64,000 nt of DNA from Rhodospirillaceae bacterium (GTDB taxonomy: Bacteria; Pseudomonadota; Alphaproteobacteria; Rhodospirillales; Rhodospirillaceae), in the NCBI GenBank assembly GCA_947476925.1, contig CANJSF010000015.1:1-64000 (forward strand), written 5' to 3'. Numbering within the stretch: the stretch's first letter is position 1; the number at the start of each line of letters is the position of its first letter. The translations under genes and the position numbers were made by a program. The notes beneath the pieces are model-generated. The model did not search any database. It was not told the origin of the DNA and saw only the letters and a program-made list of their open reading frames with translations. Shown piece by piece: positions 8,233 through 16,996 of the stretch.

Positions 8233-9449
8233 GCCGCTAGATCTTTAAGGGCAATAGTTGCGTCTGCCAATTTCATCGGGTCGGGTTTGATCTTTGAGGC
8301 GATCAATTTCTTCGACTGCAAAAAGTCTTTGGCCATGTTGACGGCGTTGCAGGCGACAAAAACACCGCCACGCAAATAACAGGCTGAGAATTTCCGCTCA
8401 GGGACCGAGCCGCGAATCACCACCGTATCGCCTGGCTCTGACAGGCCTGTCATTTGCAATTTGAGGTCATATTGATCCGACCAGAACCACGGCACTTCTG
8501 AATACGGTTCTGGCTTGCCTAAAATATGAAGGGCGGCTGCTTTGCCCTGGCCTAAGGCGTTGGGCACAGACTCAAGCCGCAAGCGGCCCCCCAGAAGCCC
8601 GTTCGGGTGATTGGAACAGTCGCCGATGGCGTAAACATCAGGGTCGGCGGTTAGCGCAAACTCGTTCACAACCACGCCATTATCGCAAATCAGACCGGCG
8701 GATTTAGCAATTTCAACATTTGGCAAAATGCCGATGCCGACAATGGCAAGGTCAGCCTCGATCGCGCGGCCATTGTTGCACAAAACGCGCTCAAGTTTGC
8801 TATGCCCTTCAATGGCAGTTACAGCCGTGGAGGTGAGAATGTTCACGCCCGCCTGGCGATGAACGTCTGTGTAGAAATCAGACATCTCGGGCGCCACAAC
8901 GCGATTGAGCACGCGAGGTAGTGCTTCGATAACGCTGACGTGGCAGCCACGCTTGATCGCCACTGCCGCGACCTCAAGGCCAATGTAGCCGCCGCCGATA
9001 ATCGCCAGGTTTGCGCCTGCCACGAGCTTATCGCGGTATTCCAATACATCATCAATACTACGTAAATAATACACGCCGGGCAGCGTTGCTCCGGGGCACG
9101 TTAACTTGCGCACGCGCCCACCGGTTGCGACGACTAATTTGTCGTAGGCCAATGCCTCGCCATTGCTCAGAGTCACGTTCTTGGCGGCGCGATCAATTCC
9201 ACTCACTGTTGTTCGTAGGCGCAGCTCGATATGATTCTGCGGGTAAAAATCAGGCCCACGCATGTACATGCGTTCAAGGTCTGCCTCGCCTGCCAAGAAT
9301 GCTTTTGAAAGCGGCGGGCGTTCGTAAGGAATGTAGGCTTCATCGCCGACAACAATGACGCGCCCCGCAAAGCCATTCTGGCGCAAGGAAATGGCGGCCT
9401 GTCCGCCGGCCTCGCCAGCTCCGATGATCACGACTGTTTGCGCGGACAT
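8229..9449 (-). CDS. FAD-dependent NAD(P)H ferredoxin reductase (rhodocoxin/putidaredoxin-reductase type)
   Basis: This 406-residue flavoprotein carries the FAD motif IIGAGEAGG at the N-terminus, the NAD motif IIGGGYIGLEVAA in the middle and the second FAD motif YAIGDCSNH. The C-terminal region has PWFWSDQYDLKLQMTG, typical of reductases that feed [2Fe-2S] ferredoxins of P450s or ring hydroxylases. No ferredoxin, P450 or Rieske oxygenase is in the window, so its partner lies elsewhere. It is the first gene of a two-gene unit with matB. Confidence 0.9.
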   Translation of the reverse strand: MSAQTVVIIGAGEAGGQAAISLRQNGFAGRVIVVGDEAYIPYERPPLSKAFLAGEADLERMYMRGPDFYPQNHIELRLRTTVSGIDRAAKNVTLSNGEALAYDKLVVATGGRVRKLTCPGATLPGVYYLRSIDDVLEYRDKLVAGANLAIIGGGYIGLEVAAVAIKRGCHVSVIEALPRVLNRVVAPEMSDFYTDVHRQAGVNILTSTAVTAIEGHSKLERVLCNNGRAIEADLAIVGIGILPNVEIAKSAGLICDNGVVVNEFALTADPDVYAIGDCSNHPNGLLGGRLRLESVPNALGQGKAAALHILGKPEPYSEVPWFWSDQYDLKLQMTGLSEPGDTVVIRGSVPERKFSACYLRGGVFVACNAVNMAKDFLQSKKLIASKIKPDPMKLADATIALKDLAA

Positions 9450-9484
9450 GAATTTTTGCGTTGATCAAAAAAGAGAAACGAACT

Positions 9485-10084
9485 CTAGCGAATACCGAAA
9501 TCCTTGATCGTATCGCCTGCCACCAACCGGTCGATTTGATCTTGCGTCAGGCCCTCCGACCCTTCTTTTTCCACTGGCCGCGGGCGTTCGCCAAGACCGC
9601 GTCGGTCAGCGCCTTCGGCCATAATCTCAGTGCGTCGACGACGATCTGGCCCGAAGTAGGCTTTCGAATCCACAAACGGTCTTGGCCGCTCGATCACTTC
9701 GCGGATTCGCAAAAACATGCCCTTGGCTGTGATCGGCTTAGCAATGTATTCGGTGATCCCGGCATTGCGCGCGCCAATAACTTTTTCGCGCCGCGTTTCA
9801 GCGCTAACCATAATGATGGGCGTGAACCGCAAGGGGCCTTTGTCGGTGCGCAAATATCGCAGCATTTCCACCCCATTCATGGGGTTCAGCCAGTATTCTG
9901 TCAGCACCACGTCCGGCGGCCACTGTTTGATGATGTTGACAGATTCGCGACCGCTGTTGGCTTCTTCAATCATTTTGGCACCCAGCGTCTCAAGGACGTT
10001 CTTGATGACGCGACGCATATACGGCTTATCGTCCACAACGAGGAACGATATTGGCTTTAAATAATCTGTCGTAACCAGTGCCAT
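9485..10084 (-). CDS. Response-regulator receiver protein with Glu at the phospho-acceptor position
   Basis: This protein has about 199 residues and an N-terminal CheY-like receiver (residues 10-130) followed by a charged Arg-rich tail (FGPDRRRRTEI) with no recognised output domain. The acidic pair Asp18-Asp19, the Ser of MVSAET and the Lys of IAKPIT are conserved. The acceptor Asp is replaced: the usual LTD(W/Y) reads LTEYW, giving Glu63. Glu can mimic phospho-Asp, so the protein may be constitutively on or signal without phosphorylation. I chose ATG at 10084; a TTG at 10153 would add 23 residues but has poor ribosome-site spacing. No sensor kinase is adjacent. Confidence 0.82.
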   Translation of the reverse strand: MALVTTDYLKPISFLVVDDKPYMRRVIKNVLETLGAKMIEEANSGRESVNIIKQWPPDVVLTEYWLNPMNGVEMLRYLRTDKGPLRFTPIIMVSAETRREKVIGARNAGITEYIAKPITAKGMFLRIREVIERPRPFVDSKAYFGPDRRRRTEIMAEGADRRGLGERPRPVEKEGSEGLTQDQIDRLVAGDTIKDFGIR

Positions 10085-10213
10085 TGCCGCAGCTTTTGCC
10101 TTAACCTTATGTCGCGCGAGTGTGGTGGCGCGGTTATCTATGCGGGCAATCAATCTCCCAGCAGGCCATAAGTTATTCTATTTCCTGAAAAATTCAACTT
10201 TTCGCATGCCGTC

Positions 10214-10861
10214 ATGACACCCCCTCGACCCCCCAATACTTCAGCCGAGCGCCTTGCCGCCGCCGCCCCCCGGACTTGGCAACGCATGCTATCAGGGCGC
10301 CGCCTCAACCTCATTGAACCATCGCCGCTTGATATCGAGATTGAAGACATTGCCTTGGGCCTGGCCCGCAATACACGGTGGAACGGCCAAACCAAAGGCC
10401 CCCATGCCTGGAGCGTGGCGCAGCACAGCGATTTGGTGGTCGATATCGTCCGGAAGCTCAAGCCCCGCGCCACCGCCCGCCTGTTGATGGCAGCCAAGCT
10501 TCACGACGCTTCGGAGTATGTCACCCACGACTTGATCACGCCCTTGAAAGCAGCGGTTGGCGATGTGTTTAAGGAGCTGGAAGCACGCCTGACGCGGGCC
10601 GTTTTCCTGCGATTCGGGCTGCCGGCAACTTTAAGTACGGCAGATAAGGTGCTGATCAAAAAGGCCGACCACATTGCTGCGGCCACCGAAGCTGTCCAAC
10701 TGGCTGGGTTTAGCGAAAAAGAGTGCCGCAGCGTACTCAACTTTAAGGAAAAGCCGCTGAAACATGTTAAGCTCGAACCCGTACCGACGGCCGAGGCCGA
10801 ACGCATATTTCTGGTTGGCTTTCATCAACTCGAAAAGGCGCTGAAACTCGAAATTCGGTAG
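10214..10861 (+). CDS. HD-domain phosphohydrolase (YfbR-like)
   Basis: This 215-residue protein has the HD superfamily metal motifs in order: WSVAQHSDLV, KLHDASEYVTHDLITPLK (the HD pair) and a later Asp in KKADHIAAATEAV. Length and layout fit the family of HD hydrolases related to the 5'-deoxynucleotidase YfbR. The substrate is probably a nucleotide but is not proven by sequence. It is divergent from the response regulator and is followed by a membrane-protein gene after 29 nt. Confidence 0.8.
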   Translation: MTPPRPPNTSAERLAAAAPRTWQRMLSGRRLNLIEPSPLDIEIEDIALGLARNTRWNGQTKGPHAWSVAQHSDLVVDIVRKLKPRATARLLMAAKLHDASEYVTHDLITPLKAAVGDVFKELEARLTRAVFLRFGLPATLSTADKVLIKKADHIAAATEAVQLAGFSEKECRSVLNFKEKPLKHVKLEPVPTAEAERIFLVGFHQLEKALKLEIR

Positions 10862-10890
10862 CAAGGCAATTTCCTGGGGAGGGAACAGTC

Positions 10891-11337
10891 ATGACATTGC
10901 GTCGTTCAACCATCGCATTTTTGATTTTCGGGGCCTTGGCCGCTGGGTCCTCTGTCGGGCTCGCGGCCTTCGCCGTCCACGGCCTTGGCCAGATCATGAA
11001 GTATCCGGCCGAAGCAGTACGCACATTTTTGGACGCGACCATGTTTCAAGCCGATCAGGGCATTGCAGTTCTTATTGTTGCTGTCATCTGCCAGCTGATG
11101 GCTGATGGTTGGTCGCGTCGCATTATGCAAGTGTCGGGTATTTTGCTGTGCGCTTCCGTGCTCATGTTTCCTGGCAGCGTTTATGCCATTACTTTTGGAC
11201 AGTTTGGTGGTTTTGCACCAGTGGGCGGATTCTCGGCCATGATTGGCTGGTTGCTGTTCGCGCTTGGTGCTGCGATGGGTTTGGTGAAGGGCGAAGTCCG
11301 TTTACCGATGCGTACGCACGCTCAACCGGCCGAATAG
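10891..11337 (+). CDS. DUF423 family membrane protein
   Basis: This 148-residue protein has four predicted membrane helices. The first contains GALAAGSSVGLAAFAVHGL, and the later FQADQGIAVL and FPGSVYAITFGQF match the DUF423 (YwdK-like) family, of unknown function. A good ribosome-binding site (GGGGAGGG) precedes the ATG. The next gene, also a small membrane protein, begins 9 nt downstream. Confidence 0.82.
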   Translation: MTLRRSTIAFLIFGALAAGSSVGLAAFAVHGLGQIMKYPAEAVRTFLDATMFQADQGIAVLIVAVICQLMADGWSRRIMQVSGILLCASVLMFPGSVYAITFGQFGGFAPVGGFSAMIGWLLFALGAAMGLVKGEVRLPMRTHAQPAE

Positions 11338-11346
11338 GAGCCCGTC

Positions 11347-11748
11347 GTGTTGCAAAGTATAAACTGGCTGGCCGTTGGTGCCGCCACGCTAGCGGCGATG
11401 GTCGTTGGTTCGCTGTGGTATTCGCCGCTTATGTTCATGAAGCGCTGGCAAGCCGAGTTGGGCAAAACGCCAGAGCAGATGGGCAACCCCATGTTGGCAG
11501 TCGGGAACTCTGTGGTGATGTATATGATCGCCGCGGTTGGACTATCGATGGCGTTTAGCTGGAAGGGCGTGGCGTCGCTCGGCGATGCGCTGATGACGGC
11601 AGGTACCATTTGGCTGGTTTTTGTTGGCTCAATGGAGCTGTTGCACGATCGTTACAACGGCGTGTCTGCCGTTTTCTCGCTGATCAACTGCGGCAATACT
11701 TTGGTCTCATTCCTCGCCATGGGCGCCGTGATTCAAGCGCTTGGCTAA
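11347..11748 (+). CDS. DUF1761 family membrane protein
   Basis: This 133-residue protein has four membrane segments. INWLAVGAATLAAMVVGSLWYSPLMF followed by KRWQAELGK is the DUF1761 signature; the function of the family is unknown. The start is GTG at 11347, preceded by AGGAGCCC, which is a good Shine-Dalgarno match. The 3' end overlaps the converging crotonase gene by 4 nt. Confidence 0.82.
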   Translation: MLQSINWLAVGAATLAAMVVGSLWYSPLMFMKRWQAELGKTPEQMGNPMLAVGNSVVMYMIAAVGLSMAFSWKGVASLGDALMTAGTIWLVFVGSMELLHDRYNGVSAVFSLINCGNTLVSFLAMGAVIQALG

Positions 11749-12530
11749 AGACTTTTCCACGTTGGTTTCCGCTTGGCTAAAAATGCATCTATCCCCTCGT
11801 GCGCATCGGGTTCGAGCATGTTTTTGGCCATAACGGCGCTGGCGGTGCCGTATGCGTCAATCAAGCTTTGATCGATTTGCTCATAGAAGGCGCGCTTGCC
11901 GAGGGCTAACACTTTCGGCGATTTCGCCGCAATGCCGCCGGCTAAGTCAGCAACCGTTTCGTCTAATTGATCAGGGCTCACAGCCGAATTGATTAGGCCG
12001 ATTGTCTCGGCTTCGGCAGCGCCGATGGCCCGACCTGTCAGCAACATCTCCATCGCTTTCTTTCGCCCCACAGCGCGCGACAAAGCCACCATCGGCGTCG
12101 AACAAAACAAGCCTATGTTGACCCCCGGCGTAGCGAACGTTGCAGTTGAAGAAGCAATGGCCAGGTCTGCGGTGGCGACCAACTGACATCCCGCCGCTGT
12201 GGCTATGCCGTGTACGCGCGCAATGATGGGTTGGCGAATGCGCGTCATTGTCAGCATCAAATCACTGCAAGCTTGGAACAATGCTAACGTCCAAGCTGGC
12301 TCGTTATGCGCGCGCATTTCCTTCAGGTCGTGGCCTGCGCAAAACGCTGGGCCGTTGCCTGCCAGAACCACAACATGCACCGAAGTATCTTTGTGGGCAG
12401 CCTGAAAACGCTCGGTCAGCTGCTGAACGAGCGCAACTGATAATGCATTACGTGCATCGGGTCGGTTCAGGGTGAGCGTGCGGACGCCAGCCTTGTCGCT
12501 TTGCAACAAAAGGGTGGCGTCCGCGCTCAT
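11745..12530 (-). CDS. Enoyl-CoA hydratase/isomerase family protein (ECHDC3-like)
   Basis: This 261-residue crotonase-fold protein has an oxyanion-hole region in AGNGPAFCAGHDLKEM. The stretch TPGVNIGLFCSTP followed by GRKKAMEMLLTG resembles the ECHDC3 subgroup. Compared with mitochondrial enoyl-CoA hydratase, the first catalytic Glu position is Gly (TPG), while the second (AMEM) is kept. Hydration activity is therefore not assured and isomerase or another activity is possible. It is the last gene of the VOC/RidA operon, 9 nt after the VOC gene at 12540. Confidence 0.83.
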   Translation of the reverse strand: MSADATLLLQSDKAGVRTLTLNRPDARNALSVALVQQLTERFQAAHKDTSVHVVVLAGNGPAFCAGHDLKEMRAHNEPAWTLALFQACSDLMLTMTRIRQPIIARVHGIATAAGCQLVATADLAIASSTATFATPGVNIGLFCSTPMVALSRAVGRKKAMEMLLTGRAIGAAEAETIGLINSAVSPDQLDETVADLAGGIAAKSPKVLALGKRAFYEQIDQSLIDAYGTASAVMAKNMLEPDAHEGIDAFLAKRKPTWKSL

Positions 12531-12539
12531 GAGTTAGGC

Positions 12540-13559
12540 TTAGGGCCGTGGCTCTTCGATGAGCTCAACCAACTCACCAGCAGGGCCAATGAATGTGGCT
12601 GCCCGTTTGTCTTTGTAGAGCTTCGCGGGAGGCTGAATGAATTTCACTTTCAAGCCATCCAGCGAGTTCACGTTAAAACTGGCGATGGCCACGCCTGGCG
12701 GCAATTGACCGTCGGCGCGGGGGCGAGCTTTAGCGCTGGGTGGGTAACCATCAATCTCCATGTTGTTGCCTTTCTCGGCCATGCGCACCAAACCCAGCAG
12801 GAACTTTTGATCGGCGGGTAAACCTTGCGCTTTGGCGATGATGTCGATGGTGGTGGGGTACGGCGGGCTGCCACGCAGCAAAAACGTATCCATATAAAAC
12901 TTCACCATCTCGTTGGCATCGGGGCCGGCCAAAACCATGATGAAAGGCCGGTCGATGAACGACTTCGCTGCCGGCAATGGAGACTTGGACACGTCGCCTT
13001 TTTCGGCGGTGAAATACAGCGTTTCCTCCGCTGGGCCGACAAACTGTGTGGCACGGATCGAATCATAGGGAGGATTGAGATTCTTTGGCCCGCCCACATG
13101 CGTCAGCGGCGACTTGCTGAGCTTGGCGAAAACTTTATCCGGGTCTTCAACGATGATCTCGATGGAGTTCCAGCCGTGCGTTGTGTTGGCCTTGTACCCT
13201 TTGACCTCGTCAATCTGCACGGCACGAATGTACACATCGGGGCTGCCGACCGAGTTCATGAGCACAAATGGTCGGCCAGCCGAGTTGGGCGCGCCCCAAC
13301 TTTTAGCCATGGCGTCAGAGACTTTGCCTTTCTCAATGGTTTTGTAATCCAGCCACTCGTTATAAATTTTCTCGATCTTATTCACATCGGGCGCTGCCAC
13401 GGTGGCCATTTTGATGCGCGTGAGCAGCGGCGTTACGGCAGGCGCCGGAGTCGCGGTGGGCGCAGGTGCAGGCGTTTGCGCGAACGTTGCGCCGGTTGTT
13501 AGCATCGCCACAAGGCTTGCAGCGGCAAGGAGTTGGCGGCGAAGAAGCACAGCGGTCAT
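12540..13559 (-). CDS. Exported two-module VOC-like protein, array copy 1
   Basis: This 339-residue protein begins with a Tat-type signal (LLRRQLLAAASL, cleavage near TFAQ) and a Pro/Ala/Thr-rich linker. It then has two VOC-like halves starting RIKMATVAAPDVNKIEKIYNEWL and RPFIMVLAGPDANEMVKFYMDTF. It ends in GPAGELVELIEE, the ending shared by its three paralogues downstream on the plus axis (14079, 15054, 16061). The first beta strand has no His where metal-dependent glyoxalases and extradiol dioxygenases have one, so a different chemistry or only binding is likely. It sits between a RidA gene and a crotonase. Confidence 0.75.
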   Translation of the reverse strand: MTAVLLRRQLLAAASLVAMLTTGATFAQTPAPAPTATPAPAVTPLLTRIKMATVAAPDVNKIEKIYNEWLDYKTIEKGKVSDAMAKSWGAPNSAGRPFVLMNSVGSPDVYIRAVQIDEVKGYKANTTHGWNSIEIIVEDPDKVFAKLSKSPLTHVGGPKNLNPPYDSIRATQFVGPAEETLYFTAEKGDVSKSPLPAAKSFIDRPFIMVLAGPDANEMVKFYMDTFLLRGSPPYPTTIDIIAKAQGLPADQKFLLGLVRMAEKGNNMEIDGYPPSAKARPRADGQLPPGVAIASFNVNSLDGLKVKFIQPPAKLYKDKRAATFIGPAGELVELIEEPRP

Positions 13560-13594
13560 GGGACGTCCTTTGAGTTGATGTGGATTTGGTTGAT

Positions 13595-14071
13595 TTATTC
13601 GGCGATGGCGGCTGTCACGTTGATTTCGAGTTTAAGGCTTGGTCTAGCTAACGCCGCGACACCAATAACCATCGACACGGGTCGCGCATTTTCGGGGAAG
13701 TAGTCGCGGATGGCTTGGTAGATTGGCTCGGGGTTAATGTGCGCTAAGTCGACAACAAAGACCTGTAATTCGACCACGTCTTTGGGTCCAGCCCCGGCAT
13801 CCTTCAACGCCAACGTGATGTTTTGGAATGTTTGTTTAACTTGGTCTTCCAGGCTATCGGGCACGGTCCCGTCGGCATATAGCCCCGCTTTACCGCCCAG
13901 CAGAATCAATTTGTGATCGCCCTTGACGGTGACAATCTGCGAGTAGCTTTTGGGCTTGCTCATGCTGGCAGGGTTCCAGCGCTTGATTTCAAGCTTATCA
14001 GCCATGGCGTTGAGTGGCATCAAGCCTGCAATTGCGACAATCAAAAACAGGGCGCGCTGGGCAAGTCTCAT
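13595..14071 (-). CDS. Exported RidA (YjgF/UK114) family protein
   Basis: This 158-residue protein has a Sec signal (hydrophobic residues 7-20, cleavage near AMA-D) followed by a full RidA domain: ILLGGKAGLYADG, VKQTFQNITLALKDAGAGPKDVVELQVFV and the C-terminal NARPVSMV with the conserved Arg. Canonical RidA deaminates reactive 2-aminoacrylate in the cytoplasm. Export puts this one in the periplasm, so the substrate must differ. It lies within the VOC array, 7 nt from the paralogue at 14079, which suggests a shared pathway. Confidence 0.85.
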   Translation of the reverse strand: MRLAQRALFLIVAIAGLMPLNAMADKLEIKRWNPASMSKPKSYSQIVTVKGDHKLILLGGKAGLYADGTVPDSLEDQVKQTFQNITLALKDAGAGPKDVVELQVFVVDLAHINPEPIYQAIRDYFPENARPVSMVIGVAALARPSLKLEINVTAAIAE

Positions 14072-14078
14072 CGATCGT

Positions 14079-15044
14079 TCATTCCTCGATTAGTTCAATT
14101 AATTCACCCGTTGGACCTATCACGGTTGCACATCGGCGTTGTCCATACGCCAATCCTTTGCCAACCGCTGCCGGGCCTGCAAAGGGTGCCACAATGTCAT
14201 CGAGCCGCGCCACAGTGAAACTGACCATGGCGTTGCCCGGGGGTAATTGACCGGTTGCGCGTGGACGGTCTGGGGCAGTGGCTGGATATTCGTCAAATTC
14301 AATGTTGTTGGCCGCTTTGCCTGCGCGCCGCAACAGCAAGGGAAATACATGGTCATCGGGCACACCTAAGGGCCGCGCGAGGTTTTTGACGGGCATGTCA
14401 AATGAAGTGCCCTCTGTCAGGCCAAAGGTCTGGCGGTAGAAGCCTTCCATCGCCCGCATTTCGCGCCCCGCCAGAATGGCAATGAAGACGCGGTCAATGT
14501 CCGACTGCGCCTGCGGCAAGCTGGACTTGGTCGGGTCGCCCGTATCCATCGTTAAATACAAGACTTCCTCAGCGGGCCCTTTGGCTTGCATGGCAACGAT
14601 AGACGCAAACTTCCCACCAAGCGACTTCGGCGCAGCGATGACTTCAAAGGGCGAGGCCTTTACTTTTTCGTACGTGGCGTTGACGTCTTTCACCACAAAC
14701 TCAAAGGCATTCCAGCCTGTTGTCGTGGGCGCCCGATAACTCGCAACAGCATCGGTTTCCACCGCGCGCACATAAAAGTCGGGGGCACCCGCGCGCAACA
14801 AAACATAACTACGTCCCGCTGACTTGGGTGTTCCCCAGCTACGCGCTAAGGCCGTCGATATTGTTCCGCGTTCCGCGGCGCGAAAACCTAGCGCCTGATA
14901 CCACGCCACAAAGGTATCAACATTCGGTGCCCCTACGGTCACAACCTTGATTCGTTGAAGGACTGGCGCAGTTGTGCTGGCCCAGGTCGGTGTTGAGGCT
15001 AACGCAACCAGCCCCGTCAAAAGATTGCGGCGACGCAAAGCCAT
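14079..15044 (-). CDS. Exported two-module VOC-like protein, array copy 2
   Basis: This 321-residue paralogue of the proteins at 12540, 15054 and 16061 starts with a Tat-like signal (LRRRNLLTG, cleavage near TWAS). The first module begins RIKVVTVGAPNVDTFVAWYQALGF and the second begins RVFIAILAGREMRAMEGFYRQTF. The protein ends GPTGELIELIEE. As in its paralogues, SWGTPKSAGRSYVLLRAGAPDFYVRAVE links strands of module one. The usual first metal His is absent. It lies 9 nt from the next copy, in the same operon. The function is unknown. Confidence 0.75.
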   Translation of the reverse strand: MALRRRNLLTGLVALASTPTWASTTAPVLQRIKVVTVGAPNVDTFVAWYQALGFRAAERGTISTALARSWGTPKSAGRSYVLLRAGAPDFYVRAVETDAVASYRAPTTTGWNAFEFVVKDVNATYEKVKASPFEVIAAPKSLGGKFASIVAMQAKGPAEEVLYLTMDTGDPTKSSLPQAQSDIDRVFIAILAGREMRAMEGFYRQTFGLTEGTSFDMPVKNLARPLGVPDDHVFPLLLRRAGKAANNIEFDEYPATAPDRPRATGQLPPGNAMVSFTVARLDDIVAPFAGPAAVGKGLAYGQRRCATVIGPTGELIELIEE

Positions 15045-15053
15045 AACGTAACG

Positions 15054-16040
15054 TTACTCCTCGATCAATTCGATCAGCTCTCCGGCAGGGCCTTTCAGTG
15101 TGGCGGCTCGCCGACCTTGGTAGGCCGCGCTGGAACGCACAGCCGGCGCTCCTAAATAGGGCAAATTCAACGCATTTAAATCCGCCACCCCAAAACTGAC
15201 CATACCGACACCAGGGGGCAATTCTCCCTCTAACTGCGGGCGCGGTGCGCCATTGGGCAGGTCATGTAACTCGATGGTGTTGCCCTTCTGAGCGCTGCGC
15301 ACCAAACCGAGTTTGAAGAGGTGATCCTTCGCCAGCCCCATCGCTTCCGACAGAACCGGATTAGGGTATTCGAAATCTGCCCCTTTGGTCATTTTGAACA
15401 TATTAGCATAGAAGGCACTCAGATCCTTAAGGCTGGGTCCATTCAGGCCGACCAAAAACATGCGATCCACTCTAGACTTGGCGGTAGGCAGGTTCGACGT
15501 CGCCGCGTTGCCAGTTTCGACCGACAAATTGTGTGTCATGTTCATGGGGCCGAAGATCTGCATCGCATGGATTGAAGCAAAGATGCCCCCCAGCGAGGCC
15601 GGCTCGCGGAAAATACCGATGCCGCCAGCCTTAAATTTTTTGTAGATGCCGTCCAGATCGGCGACGATGAATTCCAGAGATCCCCACCCGAATGTGCCGC
15701 GCGGATTGAAGGCTGGGGCCGGCGAGCCTTGGATCACGCGCAAGAACACATCGGGGCTACCGGTCGATGCCAACAATGTGAAGGGTGCACCTGCCATTTT
15801 CGGGGTGCCCCAACTTTGCGCTAGAGCAGCATCGACTTTGCCTGTTTCAGTAACGCGGTATTCGAACCATTTCACGTACCAGTCGGCGACGCTTTTCATA
15901 TCAGGCGAATTAAGCGTCGCGATGCGAATGCGGTTAATCATTGGTGCGTCGCCCGTTTGGGCCAAACTCGGAGCGACGCCCATGAGCGCGGTTGCTGCTG
16001 CCGATTTAACGAAAGCCGCGCGGCTGAGATCTGTTTTCAA
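15054..16040 (-). CDS. Exported two-module VOC-like protein, array copy 3
   Basis: This 328-residue paralogue starts at TTG (16040). Its N-terminus SRAAFVKSAAATALMG resembles a Tat signal with only one Arg, with cleavage near SLAQ. Module one starts RIRIATLNSPDMKSVADWYVKWF and module two RMFLVGLNGPSLKDLSAFYANMF. It ends GPAGELIELIEE. Copies 1 to 4 share the SWGTPKMAG-like motif. The gap to copy 4 is 20 nt. Ligand and activity are unknown. With no ATG near the predicted signal, the TTG start is the only one that keeps the signal peptide. Confidence 0.73.
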   Translation of the reverse strand: MKTDLSRAAFVKSAAATALMGVAPSLAQTGDAPMINRIRIATLNSPDMKSVADWYVKWFEYRVTETGKVDAALAQSWGTPKMAGAPFTLLASTGSPDVFLRVIQGSPAPAFNPRGTFGWGSLEFIVADLDGIYKKFKAGGIGIFREPASLGGIFASIHAMQIFGPMNMTHNLSVETGNAATSNLPTAKSRVDRMFLVGLNGPSLKDLSAFYANMFKMTKGADFEYPNPVLSEAMGLAKDHLFKLGLVRSAQKGNTIELHDLPNGAPRPQLEGELPPGVGMVSFGVADLNALNLPYLGAPAVRSSAAYQGRRAATLKGPAGELIELIEE

Positions 16041-16060
16041 TCAACGATCCTCCCCAATTT

Positions 16061-16963
16061 TTATTCTTCGATGAGTTCGGTCAGCTCACCAGCAGGCCCC
16101 ACAAAACACGCCGACCTGCGGCCCTCGTAGCCCACGCCCTTCATTTCACCAGGTGCACTCAGCCAATCGAGCTTCAAGGCATCAAGACTTTTTACGCCGA
16201 AACTGGTCATGGCCACGCCCGGCGGCAGTTGCCCGTGGTTGCGCTGGCGTGGACCAGTCCCTGCCGGATAACCATCCATTTCAATCAGGTTTCCATGTTC
16301 GGCCAACGCGGCAATCGTTAGCGGGAACGGATGATCGGGCCCCAAGCCTTGCGCATGTTGAATGATATCAACAGGGTTACCGTTGATGGGATTGCGTTTC
16401 ATCTTGAATGTATCGCAATACCAATTGCGTACTTTCTCGGCATGTCCGCTGGCCAATACCATAATGAATGGGCGGCCCACCGTTGCACCAGCCTTCGGCA
16501 ACAGGCCGGTGCCCGGGTTCCCGGTATCGGCGGTGAGGTAGAGCACTTCGTTACCTGGGCCACGCACTTGGAACGCGCAAATCGTTGGATATCCATTCAA
16601 AAAGCGAGGCTTGCCGATAATATGAAACGGCGACTTGCCCATCTTGTCGTGCAGCTTGATGGGGTTGTCGGCAATAATTTCCACCGCGCCCCAGCCCCAA
16701 GTGGTGAGCGCCAGGTAATTGGCAACGCGATCAATTTCGACAGCGCGAATGTAAACATCGGCCTTGCTGGCCGGGCGCATCACAGCGTATCGCCGCCCCG
16801 CCATGGCCGGTGTGCCCCACAACGCAGCATGCGCCGCACTGATTTTTCCTTTCTCGACGGCGGTGTACCCTAGCCATTGTTTGTATTGCGCGGCGGCCTC
16901 GTCCAAATCGGGCACACTGACGGTCGCCATTTTAATTCGCTTCAAGAGGGGTGTTGCAGGCAC
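16061..16963 (-). CDS. Cytoplasmic two-module VOC-like protein, array copy 4
   Basis: This is a 300-residue paralogue without a signal peptide. I chose the GTG at 16963 because AAGGAG (16970-16975) stands six bases upstream. The longer reading frame from 17002 adds 13 non-homologous residues. Module one begins RIKMATVSVPDLDEAAAQYKQWL and module two RPFIMVLASGHAEKVRNWYCDTF. It ends GPAGELTELIEE. As first gene of the operon and the only member retained in the cytosol, it may be the ancestral copy from which the exported ones were duplicated. Confidence 0.75.
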   Translation of the reverse strand: MPATPLLKRIKMATVSVPDLDEAAAQYKQWLGYTAVEKGKISAAHAALWGTPAMAGRRYAVMRPASKADVYIRAVEIDRVANYLALTTWGWGAVEIIADNPIKLHDKMGKSPFHIIGKPRFLNGYPTICAFQVRGPGNEVLYLTADTGNPGTGLLPKAGATVGRPFIMVLASGHAEKVRNWYCDTFKMKRNPINGNPVDIIQHAQGLGPDHPFPLTIAALAEHGNLIEMDGYPAGTGPRQRNHGQLPPGVAMTSFGVKSLDALKLDWLSAPGEMKGVGYEGRRSACFVGPAGELTELIEE

Positions 16964-16996
16964 GTGCGGCTCCTTGCGGTCATGGACACGCAAGCT

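Noticed and set aside
9461-10060. 199-codon plus-strand frame opposite the response regulator
   Set aside because: Shadow of a clear CheY-like gene; no coherent motifs.
12825-13502. 225-codon plus-strand frame opposite the VOC gene at 12540
   Set aside because: Antisense shadow; the minus-strand gene has a signal peptide and paralogues.
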